Source: Streptococcus sp.
GTDB lineage: Bacteria > Bacillota > Bacilli > Lactobacillales > Streptococcaceae
NCBI GenBank assembly: GCA_030528055.1
Contig: JAUMZQ010000011.1
Span: 30,387-94,386, forward strand
Reading direction: 5' to 3'
Length of the DNA stretch: 64,000 nt
Positions 45,956 through 58,682 of this stretch are shown here, in pieces. Each line of letters starts with the position of its first letter. Position 1 is the first letter of the stretch. Position numbers and translations under genes: made by a program. The notes under the pieces were generated by a model, which was not told the origin of the DNA, did not search any database, and saw only the letters and a list, made by a program, of their open reading frames with translations.

Positions 45956-48900
45956 TTATTTTAATACAAGAGAATCGTCTGTTTCAATAGCTTCTGATCC
46001 ATCCGTTGTCTCTTCAATAATTTCAACTTCATTCACAGCTTGTGGTTCCAAGTTACGATAGCGTTGCATACCTGTACCCGCTGGAATAATCTTACCGATA
46101 ATAACATTTTCTTTCAGTCCAAGAAGATGATCTTTCTTACCACGAATAGCAGCATCTGTTAGTACACGAGTTGTCTCTTGGAATGAAGCCGCAGATAAGA
46201 AACTATTTGTTTCTAATGAAGCTTTTGTGATTCCCATCAGAACTGGTCGTGCAGTTGCTGGAACTCCTCCTGAGATAACAACATCTCGATTGGCATCTGT
46301 AAAGTCTGTGATATCCATCAGTGTTCCCATTAATAAATCGGTATCACCTGGATCCATCACGCGTACTTTACGGATCATTTGTCGAACCATTACCTCGATA
46401 TGCTTATCTCCGATTTCAACCCCTTGGCTTCGGTAAACTTTTTGAACTTCAGCAAGAAGGTAGGTTTCAACGGATAAAACATCTCGTACAGCAAGCAAAT
46501 GTTTTGGTTGGATAGAACCTTCTGTTAGTGCAGAACCACGAGAAACTTGGTCTCCAACTTCCACTTTCATGCGTGCTGTAAATGGTACAACATATTCTCC
46601 TTCGCCTGTTGTTCCCTTGACAAATACTTTTTTCGTACGTGTTGAAGCGTCTTCTTCAATGGCAGTCACTTCACCTTTGACTTCTGTGATAACAGCTTCC
46701 CCCTTAGGGTTACGCGCTTCGAAAATTTCTTGGACACGAGGCAAACCTTGAGTGATATCTGTATTAGAGGCAACCCCTCCTGTATGGAAAGTCCGCATCG
46801 TCAACTGTGTTCCAGGTTCCCCAATAGATTGAGCCGCAATAGTACCAACTGCTTCTCCCACTTCTACAGCATCTCCAGTTGCAAGGTTGATACCATAACA
46901 GTGACGACAAACTCCGTGGCGAGTATTACATGTGAATACTGAACGGATAGTCACTTCTTCAACACCTGCATTAACAATCTCTCTTGCCTTATCTTCTGTA
47001 ATTAGTTGATTAGCGCCGATGATAATCGCTCCAGTTTCAGGATGTTTGACTGATTTCTTAGTGTAACGTCCGTTTAAACGTTCTTCCAGAGACTCGATCA
47101 TTTCTTTTCCTTCTGTAATAGAAGTAATCAAAAGGCCACGATCAGTTCCACAATCATCTTCGCGGATAATCACATCTTGAGCAACATCAACTAGACGACG
47201 AGTCAAGTAACCTGAATCGGCTGTTTTCAAGGCCGTATCCGTCATCCCTTTACGGGCACCATGAGTTGAGAAGAACATTTCCAAAACTGAAAGACCTTCA
47301 CGGAAGTTTGAAAGAATTGGAAGTTCCATGATTCTACCATTAGGAGCAGCCATCAATCCACGCATACCTGCAAGTTGAGAGAAGTTTGATATGTTACCAC
47401 GAGCTCCTGAATCCATCATCATAACGATTGGATTTTTAGGATCTTGATTAGCAACCAAACGTTTTTCTAGTTTCTCACGCGCTGCACGCCATTCAGCTGT
47501 AACTGCATTGTACCGCTCATCTTCTGTAATCATACCACGGCGGAATTGTTTGGTAATCTGTTCCACACGTTTATGTGATTCTTCAATGATTTCAGCCTTG
47601 TCTTCCACGACAGGAATATCAGCAATACCAACTGTTAATCCTGCTAGTGTTGAATGATGGTAACCAATATTTTTCAAACGGTCTAGCAAGGCAGATGTTT
47701 CAGTTGTACGGAAACGTTTAAAGATTTCGGCAATAATATTTCCTAGATTCTTTTTCTTAAACGGTACATTAATATCTAACTTTTCAATCGCCGCTTTGAT
47801 ATCTTGTCCTAAGTCTAAAAAGTACTTTTCTGGAACGCCTTCCGTCAAGTTCTCATTAGTTGGCTCTTGTAGATAAGGCAATTCTTCTGGCATAATGTCA
47901 TTAAAAAGAATTTTACCAACTGTTGTTATCAAAATCTTATGTTGTTGACTTTCAGTCCACGGCTTGTTGAGGCTGTCTGTCGCAATACCAACACGAGTAT
48001 GTAGGTGAACATAGCCGTTACGAAGAGCCATAACAGCTTCATTCATATCTTTGAAGACCACACCTTCGCCTTCACGGCCAGCTTCTTCCATTGTCAAATA
48101 ATAGTTCCCTAGAACCATATCTTGAGATGGTGTTACAACTGGTTTTCCGTCTTTCGGATTCAAGATATGTTCAGCAGCCAACATCAAAATACGTGCTTCT
48201 GCTTGAGCTTCCTCTGACAAAGGAACGTGAATCGCCATTTGGTCACCATCGAAGTCAGCATTATAGGCCTCACAAACTAATGGATGGAGCCTTAGGGCTT
48301 TCCCATCAATCAGAACAGGTTCAAAGGCTTGAATCCCCAGTCTATGAAGGGTCGGTGCTCGGTTCAATAGCACTGGATGTTCTTTAATAACATCTTCTAA
48401 AATATCCCAAATACGCTCATCACCACGTTCTACCAAACGTTTTGCAGCCTTGACATTTTGTACAATATCACGTGCTACAATCTCACGCATCACAAACGGT
48501 TTGAACAGCTCAATTGCCATTTCACGAGGTACACCACATTGGTACATCTTAAGAGTCGGACCAACCGCAATAACAGAACGCCCAGAAAAGTCTACCCGTT
48601 TCCCTAATAGGTTTTGACGGAAGCGACCTTGTTTTCCTTTAAGCATGTGACTCAATGATTTTAATGGACGACTACCTGGCCCAGTAATAGGGCGTCCACG
48701 ACGTCCATTATCAATCAAGGCATCTACTGCTTCTTGAAGCATCCGTTTTTCATTTTGCACAATAATTCCTGGAGCATTTAATTCCAAAAGGCGTGCCAAA
48801 CGATTGTTACGATTGATTACACGACGATACAAGTCATTCAAATCAGAAGCCGCGAAACGACCACCATCCAACTGAACCATTGGACGTAAATCTGGTGGAA

Positions 48901-49603
48901 TAACTGGTAAGATATTTAGCACCATCCACTCAGGTTTATTGCCAGATTTATAAAAGGCATCTAGTACATCCAATCGGCGAACTGCTTTGATTCGTTTTTG
49001 ACCAGTCGCTGTCTTTAATTCTTCTTTTAGAGCTGCAATTTCTGATTCAAGATCCACTTGTTTTAGCAAATCTTGAATAGCTTCTGCACCCATTTTTGCG
49101 ACGAAAGAACCTGGACCGTACTCACGTAAACGTTCGCGATACTCCCGTTCTGTCATAATGGATTTGTGTTCAAGCGGTGTATCTTTAGGATCAATCACTA
49201 CATAAGCAGCAAAATAGATGACTTCTTCCAATGCTCGCGGACTCATATCTAAAGTTAAGCCCATACGACTTGGAATACCTTTAAAATACCAAATATGAGA
49301 AACAGGTGCTTTCAATTCAATATGTCCCATACGTTCTCGACGAACTTTGGCACGTGTTACCTCAACTCCACAGCGGTCGCAAATAATTCCCTTATAACGA
49401 ATACGTTTGTATTTACCACAAGCACACTCCCAATCTTTCGTTGGACCAAAGATAACTTCATCAAAGAGTCCTTCTCTTTCTGGTTTTAATGTACGGTAAT
49501 TGATTGTTTCAGGTTTCTTTACTTCCCCGTAAGACCACGAACGGACTTTATTTGGGGAAGCTAGAGTGATTTGCATACTTTTAAAACGATTTACATCAAC
49601 CAC
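45956..49603 (-). CDS. rpoC: RNA polymerase beta' subunit
   Basis: The 1215-residue catalytic subunit. The first zinc site is [20 protein letters not shown], the active site [10 protein letters not shown] holds the three Mg-binding Asp, and the second zinc site is CGTDRG through CRHCYG. Length is typical for streptococci. It follows rpoB by 58 bases in the usual operon. GAAAGG lies before the ATG. Confidence 0.98.
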   Translation of the reverse strand: MVDVNRFKSMQITLASPNKVRSWSYGEVKKPETINYRTLKPEREGLFDEVIFGPTKDWECACGKYKRIRYKGIICDRCGVEVTRAKVRRERMGHIELKAPVSHIWYFKGIPSRMGLTLDMSPRALEEVIYFAAYVVIDPKDTPLEHKSIMTEREYRERLREYGPGSFVAKMGAEAIQDLLKQVDLESEIAALKEELKTATGQKRIKAVRRLDVLDAFYKSGNKPEWMVLNILPVIPPDLRPMVQLDGGRFAASDLNDLYRRVINRNNRLARLLELNAPGIIVQNEKRMLQEAVDALIDNGRRGRPITGPGSRPLKSLSHMLKGKQGRFRQNLLGKRVDFSGRSVIAVGPTLKMYQCGVPREMAIELFKPFVMREIVARDIVQNVKAAKRLVERGDERIWDILEDVIKEHPVLLNRAPTLHRLGIQAFEPVLIDGKALRLHPLVCEAYNADFDGDQMAIHVPLSEEAQAEARILMLAAEHILNPKDGKPVVTPSQDMVLGNYYLTMEEAGREGEGVVFKDMNEAVMALRNGYVHLHTRVGIATDSLNKPWTESQQHKILITTVGKILFNDIMPEELPYLQEPTNENLTEGVPEKYFLDLGQDIKAAIEKLDINVPFKKKNLGNIIAEIFKRFRTTETSALLDRLKNIGYHHSTLAGLTVGIADIPVVEDKAEIIEESHKRVEQITKQFRRGMITEDERYNAVTAEWRAAREKLEKRLVANQDPKNPIVMMMDSGARGNISNFSQLAGMRGLMAAPNGRIMELPILSNFREGLSVLEMFFSTHGARKGMTDTALKTADSGYLTRRLVDVAQDVIIREDDCGTDRGLLITSITEGKEMIESLEERLNGRYTKKSVKHPETGAIIIGANQLITEDKAREIVNAGVEEVTIRSVFTCNTRHGVCRHCYGINLATGDAVEVGEAVGTIAAQSIGEPGTQLTMRTFHTGGVASNTDITQGLPRVQEIFEARNPKGEAVITEVKGEVTAIEEDASTRTKKVFVKGTTGEGEYVVPFTARMKVEVGDQVSRGSALTEGSIQPKHLLAVRDVLSVETYLLAEVQKVYRSQGVEIGDKHIEVMVRQMIRKVRVMDPGDTDLLMGTLMDITDFTDANRDVVISGGVPATARPVLMGITKASLETNSFLSAASFQETTRVLTDAAIRGKKDHLLGLKENVIIGKIIPAGTGMQRYRNLEPQAVNEVEIIEETTDGSEAIETDDSLVLK

Positions 49604-49661
49604 TATTTATTACCTTTCTTTGTTTTAAATCAGTTATAGCAAATGCTTTGTAGCTTGCTAT

Positions 49662-52600
49662 TTATTCTTTTCCTTCTGCATCAAAAGCTGCTTTGGCTTC
49701 TTGTGCTGCTTTTTCACGTGCTTTTTCCAAATCATCAACGTGAATCACATCATCATCTTCGCCTTCATCCAAATCACGAAGTTCAACTTCATTATCATCT
49801 TCATCAAGAACACGCATATCTAAACCAAGTGATTGCAACTCTTTAACAAGTACGCGGAAAGATTCAGGAACTCCCGGTTTTGGAATTGGTTTCCCTTTGG
49901 TAATAGCTTCATAAGCTTTTAGACGGCCATTTACATCATCTGATTTGTAAGTCAAAATTTCTTGAAGGACATTTGAAGCTCCATAAGCCTCCAAAGCCCA
50001 AACTTCCATCTCACCAAAACGTTGCCCACCAAATTGAGCTTTTCCTCCCAATGGTTGTTGTGTAACCATAGAATAAGGTCCAACTGAACGTGCATGAAGT
50101 TTGTCATCAACCATGTGGTGAAGTTTAATCATATACATGACACCGACTGATACACGGTTGTCAAATGGCTCACCTGTACGACCATCATAGAGAATTGTCT
50201 TGGCGTCACTGTCCATTCCTGCTTCACGAACTGTGTCCCACAGGTCATCTGAACTGGCTCCATCAAACACAGGTGTCGCAATATGAATTCCCAAATTACG
50301 TGCTGCCATCCCAAGGTGAAGCTCCATAACTTGTCCAATGTTCATCCGCGATGGCACCCCTAGAGGATTCAACATGATATCTACTGGAGTTCCGTCTGGT
50401 AGGTACGGCATATCTTCAACTGGTACAATTCTAGAAACAACCCCTTTGTTTCCATGACGTCCAGCCATTTTGTCTCCAACTTTGATTTTACGTTTTTGTG
50501 CGATATAAACACGAACAAGCATGTTCACACCAGATTGCAATTCGTCCCCATTAGCACGAGTGAAAATTTTCACATCACGAACAACACCATCTGCTCCATG
50601 TGGAACACGAAGAGAGGTATCACGCACTTCACGAGATTTGTCTCCAAAAATGGCATGCAAGAGTCTTTCTTCTGCGGAAAGGTCTTTTTCACCTTTTGGT
50701 GTTACTTTACCAACAAGGATATCGCCTTCTTTCACCTCTGCTCCAATGCGGATAATTCCCATTTCATCAAGATTTCTTAAAGCATCTTCCCCAACGTTTG
50801 GAATTTCGCGCGTAATCTCTTCAGGACCTAATTTTGTGTCACGTGTTTCAGATTCGTATTCTTCCAAATGAACAGAAGTATACACATCATCCTTAACCAA
50901 GCGCTCACTCATGATAACCGCATCCTCAAAGTTGTAACCTTCCCATGTCATATAAGCGACAATTGGGTTTTGACCTAAAGCCATTTCTCCGTTTTCCATA
51001 GAAGGTCCATCAGCAATGAAATCTCCTTTTTCAACGGTATCTCCAACTTTTACCAAGGTACGTTGATTGTAAGCTGTACCTGAATTTGAACGACGGAATT
51101 TAGTAATTTGATAAACATCTAATGAACCATCTTCACGACGAACTTCAACTTTTTCAGCGTCTGCATATACAACTTTTCCGTTGTGTTGAGCAATGACAGC
51201 AGCTCCAGAATCATGAGCTGCTTGGTATTCCATTCCTGTACCAACATAAGGTGCTTTCGGGTCAATCAATGGAACTGCTTGACGCTGCATGTTGGCACCC
51301 ATAAGGGCACGGTTAGAGTCATCGTTTTCTAAGAAAGGAATACATGCTGTCGCAACAGCTACTACCTGTTTTGGAGAAACATCCATAAAGTCCACTTGGT
51401 CAGACGGAAATTCTTGGTTATTTCCTCGATGACGACCCATAACGATATCCTCAGCAAAACCACCATTTTCATCAAGTTTTGAATTTGCCTGAGCTACGAT
51501 AAATTCATCTTCTTCGTCTGCTGTTAACCAAACAATTTCATTTGTTACGACATTGTTTTCACGATCAACCTTACGATAAGGAGTTTGAATAAATCCATAT
51601 TTATTTAGATGTCCATAAGAAGACAGGTTATTAATCAGACCGATATTTGGACCTTCAGGTGTCTCAATCGGACACATCCGTCCATAGTGAGTGTAGTGTA
51701 CATCACGTACTTCATACCCTGCACGGTCCCGTGTTAATCCACCAGGCCCTAAAGCTGACAAACGACGTTTATGTGACAACTCAGATAAAGGATTGTGTTG
51801 ATCCATAAATTGTGACAACTGAGATGAACCAAAAAATTCTTTGATGGCTGCCGTTACAGGACGAATATTAATAATTTGTTGCGGTGTTAAGACTTCATTA
51901 TCTTGAACGCTCATTCGCTCACGAACATTCCGTTCCATCCGTGACAAACCAAGGCGTACTTGGTTAGCCAATAGTTCACCTACCGCACGGATACGTCGAT
52001 TTCCTAAATGGTCAATATCATCCACACGACCGATACCTTCTGCTAAGTTCAAGAAGTAGCTCATTTCAGCCAAAATATCAGCTGGAGTAATCGTACGAAT
52101 CTTATCAGACGGATTTGCATTTCCAATAATCGTTACAACACGGTCTGGATCATTTGGTGCTACCACCTTAAATTTTTGCAATTCCACTGCGGTTGTTAAA
52201 ACAGCCGAATCATTTGGTGTGTAGACAATCTTATTCAAGCCATTATCCAACTGTTCTGCAATGCTGTCTATTACAGTACGCGTCATAACTGTTCCGGCTT
52301 CAACAATAATTTCACCTGTTTCACTGTCCACTAATGGCTCAGCTAAGGTCAAGTTAAGCAAGCGATTCTTGATATTTAATTTTTTATTGATTTTATAGCG
52401 TCCAACAGCAGCTAGATCATAGCGATGTGGATCAAAGAAACGCGCCACTAAAAGACTACGTGAACTTTCAGCAGTTTTAGGCTCTCCCGGACGAAGACGT
52501 TCATAAATTTCTTTCAAGGCTTCATCAGTTCTTGAGTCCATTGGATTTTTATGAATATCTTTTTCAATGGTATTGCGTACTAAATCGCTATCTCCAAAAA

Positions 52601-53228
52601 TATCAAATATTTCATCATCACCAGAAAAACCAAGAGCGCGAACAAGCGTTGTAAATGGAATTTTTCTTGTGCGGTCAATACGTGTATAGGCAATGTCTTT
52701 TGAGTCTGTTTCCAACTCTAGCCAAGCTCCACGGTTGGGAATAACAGTAGAACCATATCCGATTTTGCCGTTTTTATCCACTTTATCATTAAAATAAACA
52801 CCCGGTGAACGAACCAACTGTGATACAATAATCCGTTCTCCACCATTAATGATAAAAGTTCCCATTTCCGTCATAATTGGGAAATCTCCAAAGAAAACTT
52901 CTTGTGTTTTGATTTCTCCCGTTTCTTTATTAATCAAACGGAAAGTAACGAAAATTGGGGCTGAATAACTAGCATCATGGATTCGAGCTTCTTCTAATGT
53001 ATATTTTGGCTCTCTAATCTCATATCCCACAAATTCTAATTCCATAGTGTCCGTGAAATTTGAAATCGGAAGTACATCTTCAAATACTTCTTTCAAATCA
53101 TGGTCAAGAAAATCTTGGAACGAATCCGTTTGGATTTCAATTAAATTTGGTAAATCAAGAACCTCTTTAATCCTTGAAAAACTACGACGCGTACGGTGTT
53201 TCCCGTATTGAACTTCATGTCCTGCCAA
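49662..53228 (-). CDS. rpoB: RNA polymerase beta subunit
   Basis: The 1188-residue subunit starts with TTG (53226-53228), eight bases from AAGGAG, as usual in streptococci ([12 protein letters not shown]). The rifampicin region [20 protein letters not shown] is the wild-type sequence, so no rifampicin resistance is expected from it. The C-terminus is acidic ([17 protein letters not shown]). rpoC follows. Confidence 0.98.
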   Translation of the reverse strand: MAGHEVQYGKHRTRRSFSRIKEVLDLPNLIEIQTDSFQDFLDHDLKEVFEDVLPISNFTDTMELEFVGYEIREPKYTLEEARIHDASYSAPIFVTFRLINKETGEIKTQEVFFGDFPIMTEMGTFIINGGERIIVSQLVRSPGVYFNDKVDKNGKIGYGSTVIPNRGAWLELETDSKDIAYTRIDRTRKIPFTTLVRALGFSGDDEIFDIFGDSDLVRNTIEKDIHKNPMDSRTDEALKEIYERLRPGEPKTAESSRSLLVARFFDPHRYDLAAVGRYKINKKLNIKNRLLNLTLAEPLVDSETGEIIVEAGTVMTRTVIDSIAEQLDNGLNKIVYTPNDSAVLTTAVELQKFKVVAPNDPDRVVTIIGNANPSDKIRTITPADILAEMSYFLNLAEGIGRVDDIDHLGNRRIRAVGELLANQVRLGLSRMERNVRERMSVQDNEVLTPQQIINIRPVTAAIKEFFGSSQLSQFMDQHNPLSELSHKRRLSALGPGGLTRDRAGYEVRDVHYTHYGRMCPIETPEGPNIGLINNLSSYGHLNKYGFIQTPYRKVDRENNVVTNEIVWLTADEEDEFIVAQANSKLDENGGFAEDIVMGRHRGNNQEFPSDQVDFMDVSPKQVVAVATACIPFLENDDSNRALMGANMQRQAVPLIDPKAPYVGTGMEYQAAHDSGAAVIAQHNGKVVYADAEKVEVRREDGSLDVYQITKFRRSNSGTAYNQRTLVKVGDTVEKGDFIADGPSMENGEMALGQNPIVAYMTWEGYNFEDAVIMSERLVKDDVYTSVHLEEYESETRDTKLGPEEITREIPNVGEDALRNLDEMGIIRIGAEVKEGDILVGKVTPKGEKDLSAEERLLHAIFGDKSREVRDTSLRVPHGADGVVRDVKIFTRANGDELQSGVNMLVRVYIAQKRKIKVGDKMAGRHGNKGVVSRIVPVEDMPYLPDGTPVDIMLNPLGVPSRMNIGQVMELHLGMAARNLGIHIATPVFDGASSDDLWDTVREAGMDSDAKTILYDGRTGEPFDNRVSVGVMYMIKLHHMVDDKLHARSVGPYSMVTQQPLGGKAQFGGQRFGEMEVWALEAYGASNVLQEILTYKSDDVNGRLKAYEAITKGKPIPKPGVPESFRVLVKELQSLGLDMRVLDEDDNEVELRDLDEGEDDDVIHVDDLEKAREKAAQEAKAAFDAEGKE

Positions 53229-53353
53229 AGTTTTTTCTCCTTCTTCTTATCACATGCTCTAAAAATTAGAGTAGCATTACTTTATTTGTCCTTTTAGTTA
53301 TTTTCAGAATCTTTAAGTTTATATTACAACAATCTTTTTTTCTAAAAATAGGC

Positions 53354-53402
53354 ACAAAAAGAGCAGCTAAATCTGACTTGAAAAAAGTTTGATTTAACTG
53401 CT
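53354..53402 (-). terminator. terminator after the PBP gene
   Basis: AGCAG-C-TAAATC (53362-53373) pairs with GATTTA-A-CTGCT (53391-53402); on the minus strand CTTTTT follows. It separates the penicillin-binding protein gene from rpoB, whose promoter must lie in 53229-53353. Confidence 0.75.
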
Positions 53403-53523
53403 GTAAGCTTTTTTGGACAATATTTCAAAAAAGCAGACGACAAATTACTGTCACTATTATATCTTATTTTTTGAATAAAATCAAGGATTTTAATAGATAT
53501 ATGAACATCTGAAAACAATCTGA

Positions 53524-55872
53524 TTAGCGACTATTTCCTAAGATAGCTGCCCATGCTTTTTGATAATCACTGTCTGTGCCTCCGATACCAAAACGATAGC
53601 TGGTCACTGGAGGTCCATTTTTTGCCCAATAACTAGGAACTGTCTGTCCACTCAAATTAATACTGCGGCCATTAACTGTTACACTTCCTGCTTTTTCTCC
53701 TGTCGCTTTCAGGACATCTGATTTAATAACACTAGGGTCCAGAGTGAATTTGTCTCCAACACCCCATGCATTTGGATCTGCTTGATAAATCGCGTTTACC
53801 ATATAAGCCATATAAGCTGCATTGTTATTGTAGCCAGTCAGAGCGGCCATAGAGCTATTATCATCATGCCCAATCCAACCACCAAGAGTCATTCTTGGAG
53901 TAGACAGCATGAGCCACATATCACCGTTACTATTGGTCGTTCCTGTCTTACCAATCCAGTCGGCACCTGCTAATGTCCCATTGATTTGACTGATTCTAGA
54001 TTTGAATGTAGTCGTAGCTCCAGAGTTCAATACTCCTCTCATCAACTCCTGCATAATGGTAGCAGTGGCAGGTGAGTAAACTTGAGTAGGATTTGATTTA
54101 TGTTGGTAGACTACTTTTCCATCCCTATCTGTAATCTTTTCAACCATATATTTTTCTTGGTAAGAACCGTTGTTGGCTAAGGTTTGAAAACCATTTGTAT
54201 GCTGTGCAACAGATACATCAACTCCCCCACCCATTGGCAGACTTTCAATATTGTAGTCATCAATAGAGTAGCCCATTTTTTCCATATAATTGCGGACATT
54301 AACTCCCTTTTCACGCAAAGTTCGATAGGTCCAGTAAGCTGGAATGTTCCAAGATGTATTGAGTGCTTCTTGCAAGTCCATCATAGCTGTCCCACGACTA
54401 TCAACGTGCATGATTGGTTCGCCACTTGAGAAGTTAGTTGGATAGTTAGAAAGAACACTTGCACTTCCCATCAATCCTTGATCAATAGCAATACTGTAAG
54501 CTAAAATTGGTTTAATCGTCGAACCTGGTGAACGTTTCGTGTCAAAGGCATGGTTGTTCTGATTGGATGCATAATCTCTTCCTCCGACAAAAGCAATAAC
54601 GGCCCCTGTCTTATTGTCCATGAGAACATTACCCATTTCAATTGCACCCGTTCCATCATTTAAAACATTTCCATAATTAGCAACTGCATTTTGCATCGCA
54701 TTGTAAATGTTTTTATTGATGGTAGTTGTAACGGTATAGCCACCATCACTCAATTCCTTATTAGCTAATTCTTGGTAGGCTTTGACAGTATCATTATTCT
54801 TCAACTCTTGTTGTGAGACATTATCTCTCTTGATTAGATAATCATACATCGCATTTTTAGCTTCTTCAAAAACAGTATAGTAAAGATAATCGTGTGATAA
54901 CTTTTCAACTTTTTCTGAGGGTTTGAAATCTTTGGTTAAATCATAGTTTTCATATTGTTCATAATCTTTTTTGCTCAACTTACCTGTTCGATACATGCTG
55001 TATAAAACATCTTTAGCACGATTTAATCCCAATGCCATATCTTCAGGAGTTTTTAAACTACCGTCGGCTGCATAAGGAGAGTAGACAATCGGACTTTGTG
55101 GGAGTCCAGCAATAAAGGCTGCTTGAACAACTGTCAAATCTTTTGCTGATACACCAAAAATACCTTGTGCCGCTTCCTCTACTCCTGCAATATTTTGTCC
55201 TTTATTATTGCGTCCAAAAGGTGAAACATTCAAATAAGTTGTCAAGATTTCATCTTTGGTCATATAGCGTTCTAAGGCTAAGGCATCTACAATCTCGGCT
55301 ACTTTTCTCTTGAAAGTTGGGGCGTCTCCTACAACCTGTTGCTTAATCAATTGTTGAGTCAATGTAGAACCACCACTAGAAGAACCAACTCCGATGACAG
55401 ACCCTAAAGTAGCACGAATAACTGCCTTTGGAACAACTCCATGGTGGGTTTTAAAGTTTTCATCTTCTGTCGCGATAACAGCATTTTTTACATTTTCAGA
55501 AATCGCATCACTATCAACAGGTATTCGAAGTAAATCACTATCAACTTCTGAAATCACGCTACCGTCTGAATAAGATAATTTAGAAATGCCGGAGATATTA
55601 TTCACTTGTTGAACCAATTCATCCTTGTTAGGAATCTGCGTATTACTAAAAAGGCTCGCTGCGTAGCCGATACTAATTCCAATTCCAAGCACTATGGCAA
55701 ACATTAAAAATACGAAAGCCATGTTTAATAGAAGTTTAAACGTTCTTAAAAAAACTGCAAAAACATCACTTAAAGACCAGTTTCCCAACTTGTTATTCTT
55801 ACTTTTATTTTTGAAAAATTGCTGAGTCTTGCTCCAAAGTTGTTTTAAATTTTCTAAAAATTGTTCCAACAT
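53524..55872 (-). CDS. pbp1b: Class A penicillin-binding protein, Pbp1b type
   Basis: The 782-residue bifunctional enzyme polymerises and cross-links peptidoglycan. One membrane helix (about residues 45-75) is followed by a GT51 transglycosylase domain ([13 protein letters not shown]) and a transpeptidase domain with SPGSTIKP (SxxK), TSWN (SxN) and GKTGTTN (KTG). The ATG at 55872 has AAGGAG at five bases; a longer frame is not preferred. It lies upstream of rpoB and divergent from tyrS, as pbp1b does in pneumococcus. Confidence 0.9.
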   Translation of the reverse strand: MLEQFLENLKQLWSKTQQFFKNKSKNNKLGNWSLSDVFAVFLRTFKLLLNMAFVFLMFAIVLGIGISIGYAASLFSNTQIPNKDELVQQVNNISGISKLSYSDGSVISEVDSDLLRIPVDSDAISENVKNAVIATEDENFKTHHGVVPKAVIRATLGSVIGVGSSSGGSTLTQQLIKQQVVGDAPTFKRKVAEIVDALALERYMTKDEILTTYLNVSPFGRNNKGQNIAGVEEAAQGIFGVSAKDLTVVQAAFIAGLPQSPIVYSPYAADGSLKTPEDMALGLNRAKDVLYSMYRTGKLSKKDYEQYENYDLTKDFKPSEKVEKLSHDYLYYTVFEEAKNAMYDYLIKRDNVSQQELKNNDTVKAYQELANKELSDGGYTVTTTINKNIYNAMQNAVANYGNVLNDGTGAIEMGNVLMDNKTGAVIAFVGGRDYASNQNNHAFDTKRSPGSTIKPILAYSIAIDQGLMGSASVLSNYPTNFSSGEPIMHVDSRGTAMMDLQEALNTSWNIPAYWTYRTLREKGVNVRNYMEKMGYSIDDYNIESLPMGGGVDVSVAQHTNGFQTLANNGSYQEKYMVEKITDRDGKVVYQHKSNPTQVYSPATATIMQELMRGVLNSGATTTFKSRISQINGTLAGADWIGKTGTTNSNGDMWLMLSTPRMTLGGWIGHDDNSSMAALTGYNNNAAYMAYMVNAIYQADPNAWGVGDKFTLDPSVIKSDVLKATGEKAGSVTVNGRSINLSGQTVPSYWAKNGPPVTSYRFGIGGTDSDYQKAWAAILGNSR

Positions 55873-55905
55873 ACATTCTCCTTGTTTTACCATTATAGCA
55901 AATAA

Positions 55906-56050
55906 GTAGGAGGAATTTCAAGAAATAGCTCATTGGTGGGATATTTTAAGCTAAATTTTCATTAATGTACATTGCTATTTATCTATAATGTGATAAAATA
56001 GAATGAAATAATTTTGTAGATATGAAAGAAGTATTTGTAGGAGGAATTTC
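55906..56050. repeat. 14-base direct repeat in the pbp1b-tyrS gap
   Basis: GTAGGAGGAATTTC occurs at 55906-55919 and at 56037-56050. The two copies flank an AT-rich 117-base stretch that holds a possible promoter (TTGCTA-N16-TAAAAT near 55972-55999). No gene is visible in 55873-56176, and I find no T-box leader for tyrS. Confidence 0.5.
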
Positions 56051-56176
56051 CCAAATTTTCTGTTTCTTGCTAGAAAGAAATAAGTTCCTATCCAGTACAA
56101 TTGTCTCGTAGCTTTTTGGTCAATTGTTACCTTTTTTATTTTCTACAATATAAACTGATTATTCAAGGAGGATACC

Positions 56177-57436
56177 ATGCATATTTTTGATGAACTAAAA
56201 GAACGCGGCTTGATTTTTCAAACTACTGATGAAGAAGCCTTAAAAGAGGCTTTGGCACAAGGGAAAGTTAACTTTTATTCTGGCTACGACCCAACAGCTG
56301 ACAGTCTTCATTTAGGGCATCTTGTTCCAATCCTTGTTTGTAGACACTTGCAACTAGCTGGTCACAAGCCTTATCCTTTAGTAGGTGGAGCAACAGGACT
56401 TATTGGAGATCCATCGTATAGAGATGCCGAACGTAGTCTTCAAACAAAAGAAACTGTTGTAGAGTGGAGCAACAAAATTAAAGATCAACTTTCTCGTTTT
56501 CTTGATTTTGAAACAGGCGATAACAATGCTGTTATGGTTAATAACTACGATTGGTTTGCTTCTATTAGTTTTATTGATTTCCTTCGCGATATCGGAAAAT
56601 ACTTTACTGTCAATTATATGATGAGTAAAGAATCTGTTAAAAAGCGAATCGAAACAGGTATCTCTTACACAGAGTTTGCTTACCAAATTATGCAAGGTTA
56701 CGATTACTGTGAATTGAACCGCTTATATGACGTTACTTTACAGATTGGAGGATCTGATCAGTGGGGAAACATGACTGCAGGAACCGAGTTAATTCGCCGT
56801 AAAGCTGGTAAAACAGCTCATGTTATTACCGTTCCACTTATTACGGACTCAACTGGGAAAAAATTCGGAAAATCTGAGGGAAATGCTATCTGGCTTAATG
56901 CCGACAAGACAAGCCCTTATGAATTGTACCAATTTTGGTTAAATGTCATGGATGATGATGCCATCAAATTCCTTAAAATCTTCACCTTCCTTAGCTTAGA
57001 TGAAATTGAGAACATTCGTCAGCAATTTGAAGAAGCACCCCATCAACGTCTAGCACAAAAAATTCTTGCTAAAGAAGTTGTTACCCTCGTTCATGGAGAA
57101 GAAGCTTATCAAGAGGCTCTCAATATTACCGAACAACTATTTGCAGGAAATATTAAAAATCTATCCGTTAAAGAGTTGAAACAAGGTTTAAGCAATGTTC
57201 CAAATTATCAAGTGCAATCAGATGATGATCTCAACATTGTTGAACTACTCGTTACAGCAGGGGTTGTCAATTCCAAACGCCAAGCTAGAGAAGATGTTCA
57301 AAATGGGGCTATTTATATCAATGGCGAACGCATCCAAGATACAAACTACTTGCTCACAGATGCTGACAAACTAGAAAATCAACTAACTGTCATTCGTCGT
57401 GGGAAGAAAAAATATTTTGTTTTGAAATTTGGTTAA
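56177..57436 (+). CDS. tyrS: Tyrosyl-tRNA synthetase
   Basis: The 419-residue class Ic enzyme. The HIGH-type motif is [10 protein letters not shown], the KMSKS-type motif is KFGKSEGNA, and the tyrosine site is [10 protein letters not shown] and GGSDQWGN. The C-terminal S4-like domain ([17 protein letters not shown]) binds tRNA. AAGGAGG precedes the ATG by six bases. Confidence 0.97.
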   Translation: MHIFDELKERGLIFQTTDEEALKEALAQGKVNFYSGYDPTADSLHLGHLVPILVCRHLQLAGHKPYPLVGGATGLIGDPSYRDAERSLQTKETVVEWSNKIKDQLSRFLDFETGDNNAVMVNNYDWFASISFIDFLRDIGKYFTVNYMMSKESVKKRIETGISYTEFAYQIMQGYDYCELNRLYDVTLQIGGSDQWGNMTAGTELIRRKAGKTAHVITVPLITDSTGKKFGKSEGNAIWLNADKTSPYELYQFWLNVMDDDAIKFLKIFTFLSLDEIENIRQQFEEAPHQRLAQKILAKEVVTLVHGEEAYQEALNITEQLFAGNIKNLSVKELKQGLSNVPNYQVQSDDDLNIVELLVTAGVVNSKRQAREDVQNGAIYINGERIQDTNYLLTDADKLENQLTVIRRGKKKYFVLKFG

Positions 57437-57473
57437 TAGTGTTAAACCATATCCTTAAATATAAACTTACTCC

Positions 57474-57496
57474 ACAAAAAAGACTGTTTCCAGTCC
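57474..57496 (-). terminator. terminator after the orphan gene
   Basis: Five- to seven-base stem GACTG-TTTC-CAGTC (57482-57495) with a T-run on the minus strand, seven bases after the orphan's stop codon. Confidence 0.65.
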
Positions 57497-57502
57497 TTAA
57501 AA

Positions 57503-58489
57503 TTATGAGTTCGGCAGGCGAGAATAATACTCACTTAACAGTGGGTATTTTTTATAGCAATTTTCAAAATGTTCAGTAATAAAATCTTCTCTATATTTCC
57601 AATATCTAATAGCTAAATTCATATAGTTTTCAACATCATCAGGAGTTATAATTTCTTTTTTACCATTTTCTATTAAGTCATTAATAAAATCTACATCAGT
57701 AATTAAATAATGTTGAACAACATAATCATAAACATCTGAAAACAGATCCATATAATCAATTCTTGCTTCAAAGTTAGATTGACGATTAGTAAATATTGGA
57801 TTTATATCACTTTCAAAAATTTTCGTGTATCTTATAAATTTACTAACTTTAGTAAGTTCAATAATTTGAAATTTTTCAATAGTTTCATTATCAATAATTT
57901 TTTTAGAATCACTTGTGGAGCTGTAATTATTAGTAATCTCTTTTCTTATTGTTTCTTTATAGTAATTATCTATCATTGTAATAAAACTATCTAATCTATC
58001 TAAACCATAACAACCTCCCCCTTTTATATTTTGTAAATAACCACTTACTAACATAGGAGAAAAATTCAGTAAAGTGTGATGCATCGAGTTGCAAAAATTA
58101 AGTTTTTTAATCAATTCAAATGTACGTGTTTTAGATATTTTTTTATCATATATTATTTTATCTACAAATATCTTATATTTAGAATACTTATAGTCATTTT
58201 CTTTATTGTCATTAAAATTCCAATCAGTGTCACCACCAATTTTTAATTCTGGATATTCAAGAAAAACATCATCTTTTTTTTGCTTATATATTCTAAGACA
58301 TTCTTCACCTCCATATCTATCTTCATTAATATCGAAGTACTTTTTAATTTTATTAAATTGAATTTTTTTATCAGAAAAGTAAATTCTTTTAAAATGTTCC
58401 CAAGTTTCTGGAGAAGAATCAGGGTCAAAATTAATTTCTGTTGTTTGACTGCTATCAATTATTTTATTAAGTTTCACTTTACCAGACAT
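57503..58489 (-). CDS. AT-rich protein of unknown function
   Basis: A 328-residue protein rich in Asn, Lys, Ile, Asp and Tyr, much more AT-rich in coding than its neighbours. There is no membrane helix or signal. Layout features are a DPDSSPETWEHF start, GGGCYGLDRLDSF in the middle, and DLFSDVYDYVVQHYLI followed by a C-terminal helical segment. From memory this resembles the DUF6994 family, but I cannot confirm it. GAAGG lies before the ATG. It has its own terminator, and a fragment of another gene follows behind its start, so it looks like an insertion between tyrS and rlmA. Confidence 0.7.
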   Translation of the reverse strand: MSGKVKLNKIIDSSQTTEINFDPDSSPETWEHFKRIYFSDKKIQFNKIKKYFDINEDRYGGEECLRIYKQKKDDVFLEYPELKIGGDTDWNFNDNKENDYKYSKYKIFVDKIIYDKKISKTRTFELIKKLNFCNSMHHTLLNFSPMLVSGYLQNIKGGGCYGLDRLDSFITMIDNYYKETIRKEITNNYSSTSDSKKIIDNETIEKFQIIELTKVSKFIRYTKIFESDINPIFTNRQSNFEARIDYMDLFSDVYDYVVQHYLITDVDFINDLIENGKKEIITPDDVENYMNLAIRYWKYREDFITEHFENCYKKYPLLSEYYSRLPNS

Positions 58490-58576
58490 AAAATTACCTT
58501 CTTTAATTATTTGGTTTAATTATAACACTTTTATATAGAAAAACAGCCAACATGCAACATTTTCATGATAGATTAC

Positions 58577-58666
58577 TTATAAAACTATCTTCTTTCCATC
58601 TAGTGCATTAATTACCCAATCAACGCTTGCCAAAGTATAGTCTGCGTGATACACTAGTTCTAATTT
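58577..58666 (-). pseudogene. C-terminal remnant of a HAD-like hydrolase
   Basis: The minus strand reads LVYHADYTLASVDWVINAL then DGKKIVL and a stop. The ADYTLASVDWVI pattern resembles the end of HAD-family phosphatases. The upstream part is missing, because rlmA starts there in the opposite direction. About 30 codons only. Confidence 0.35.
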
Positions 58667-58682
58667 ACAAAAGGAAAAAAAC

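Noticed and set aside
51700-51850. Rifampicin-resistance changes in rpoB
   Set aside because: The region reads as wild type at all known resistance positions.
55873-56176. T-box leader before tyrS
   Set aside because: I looked for the T-box core sequence and an antiterminator and terminator pair and saw none.
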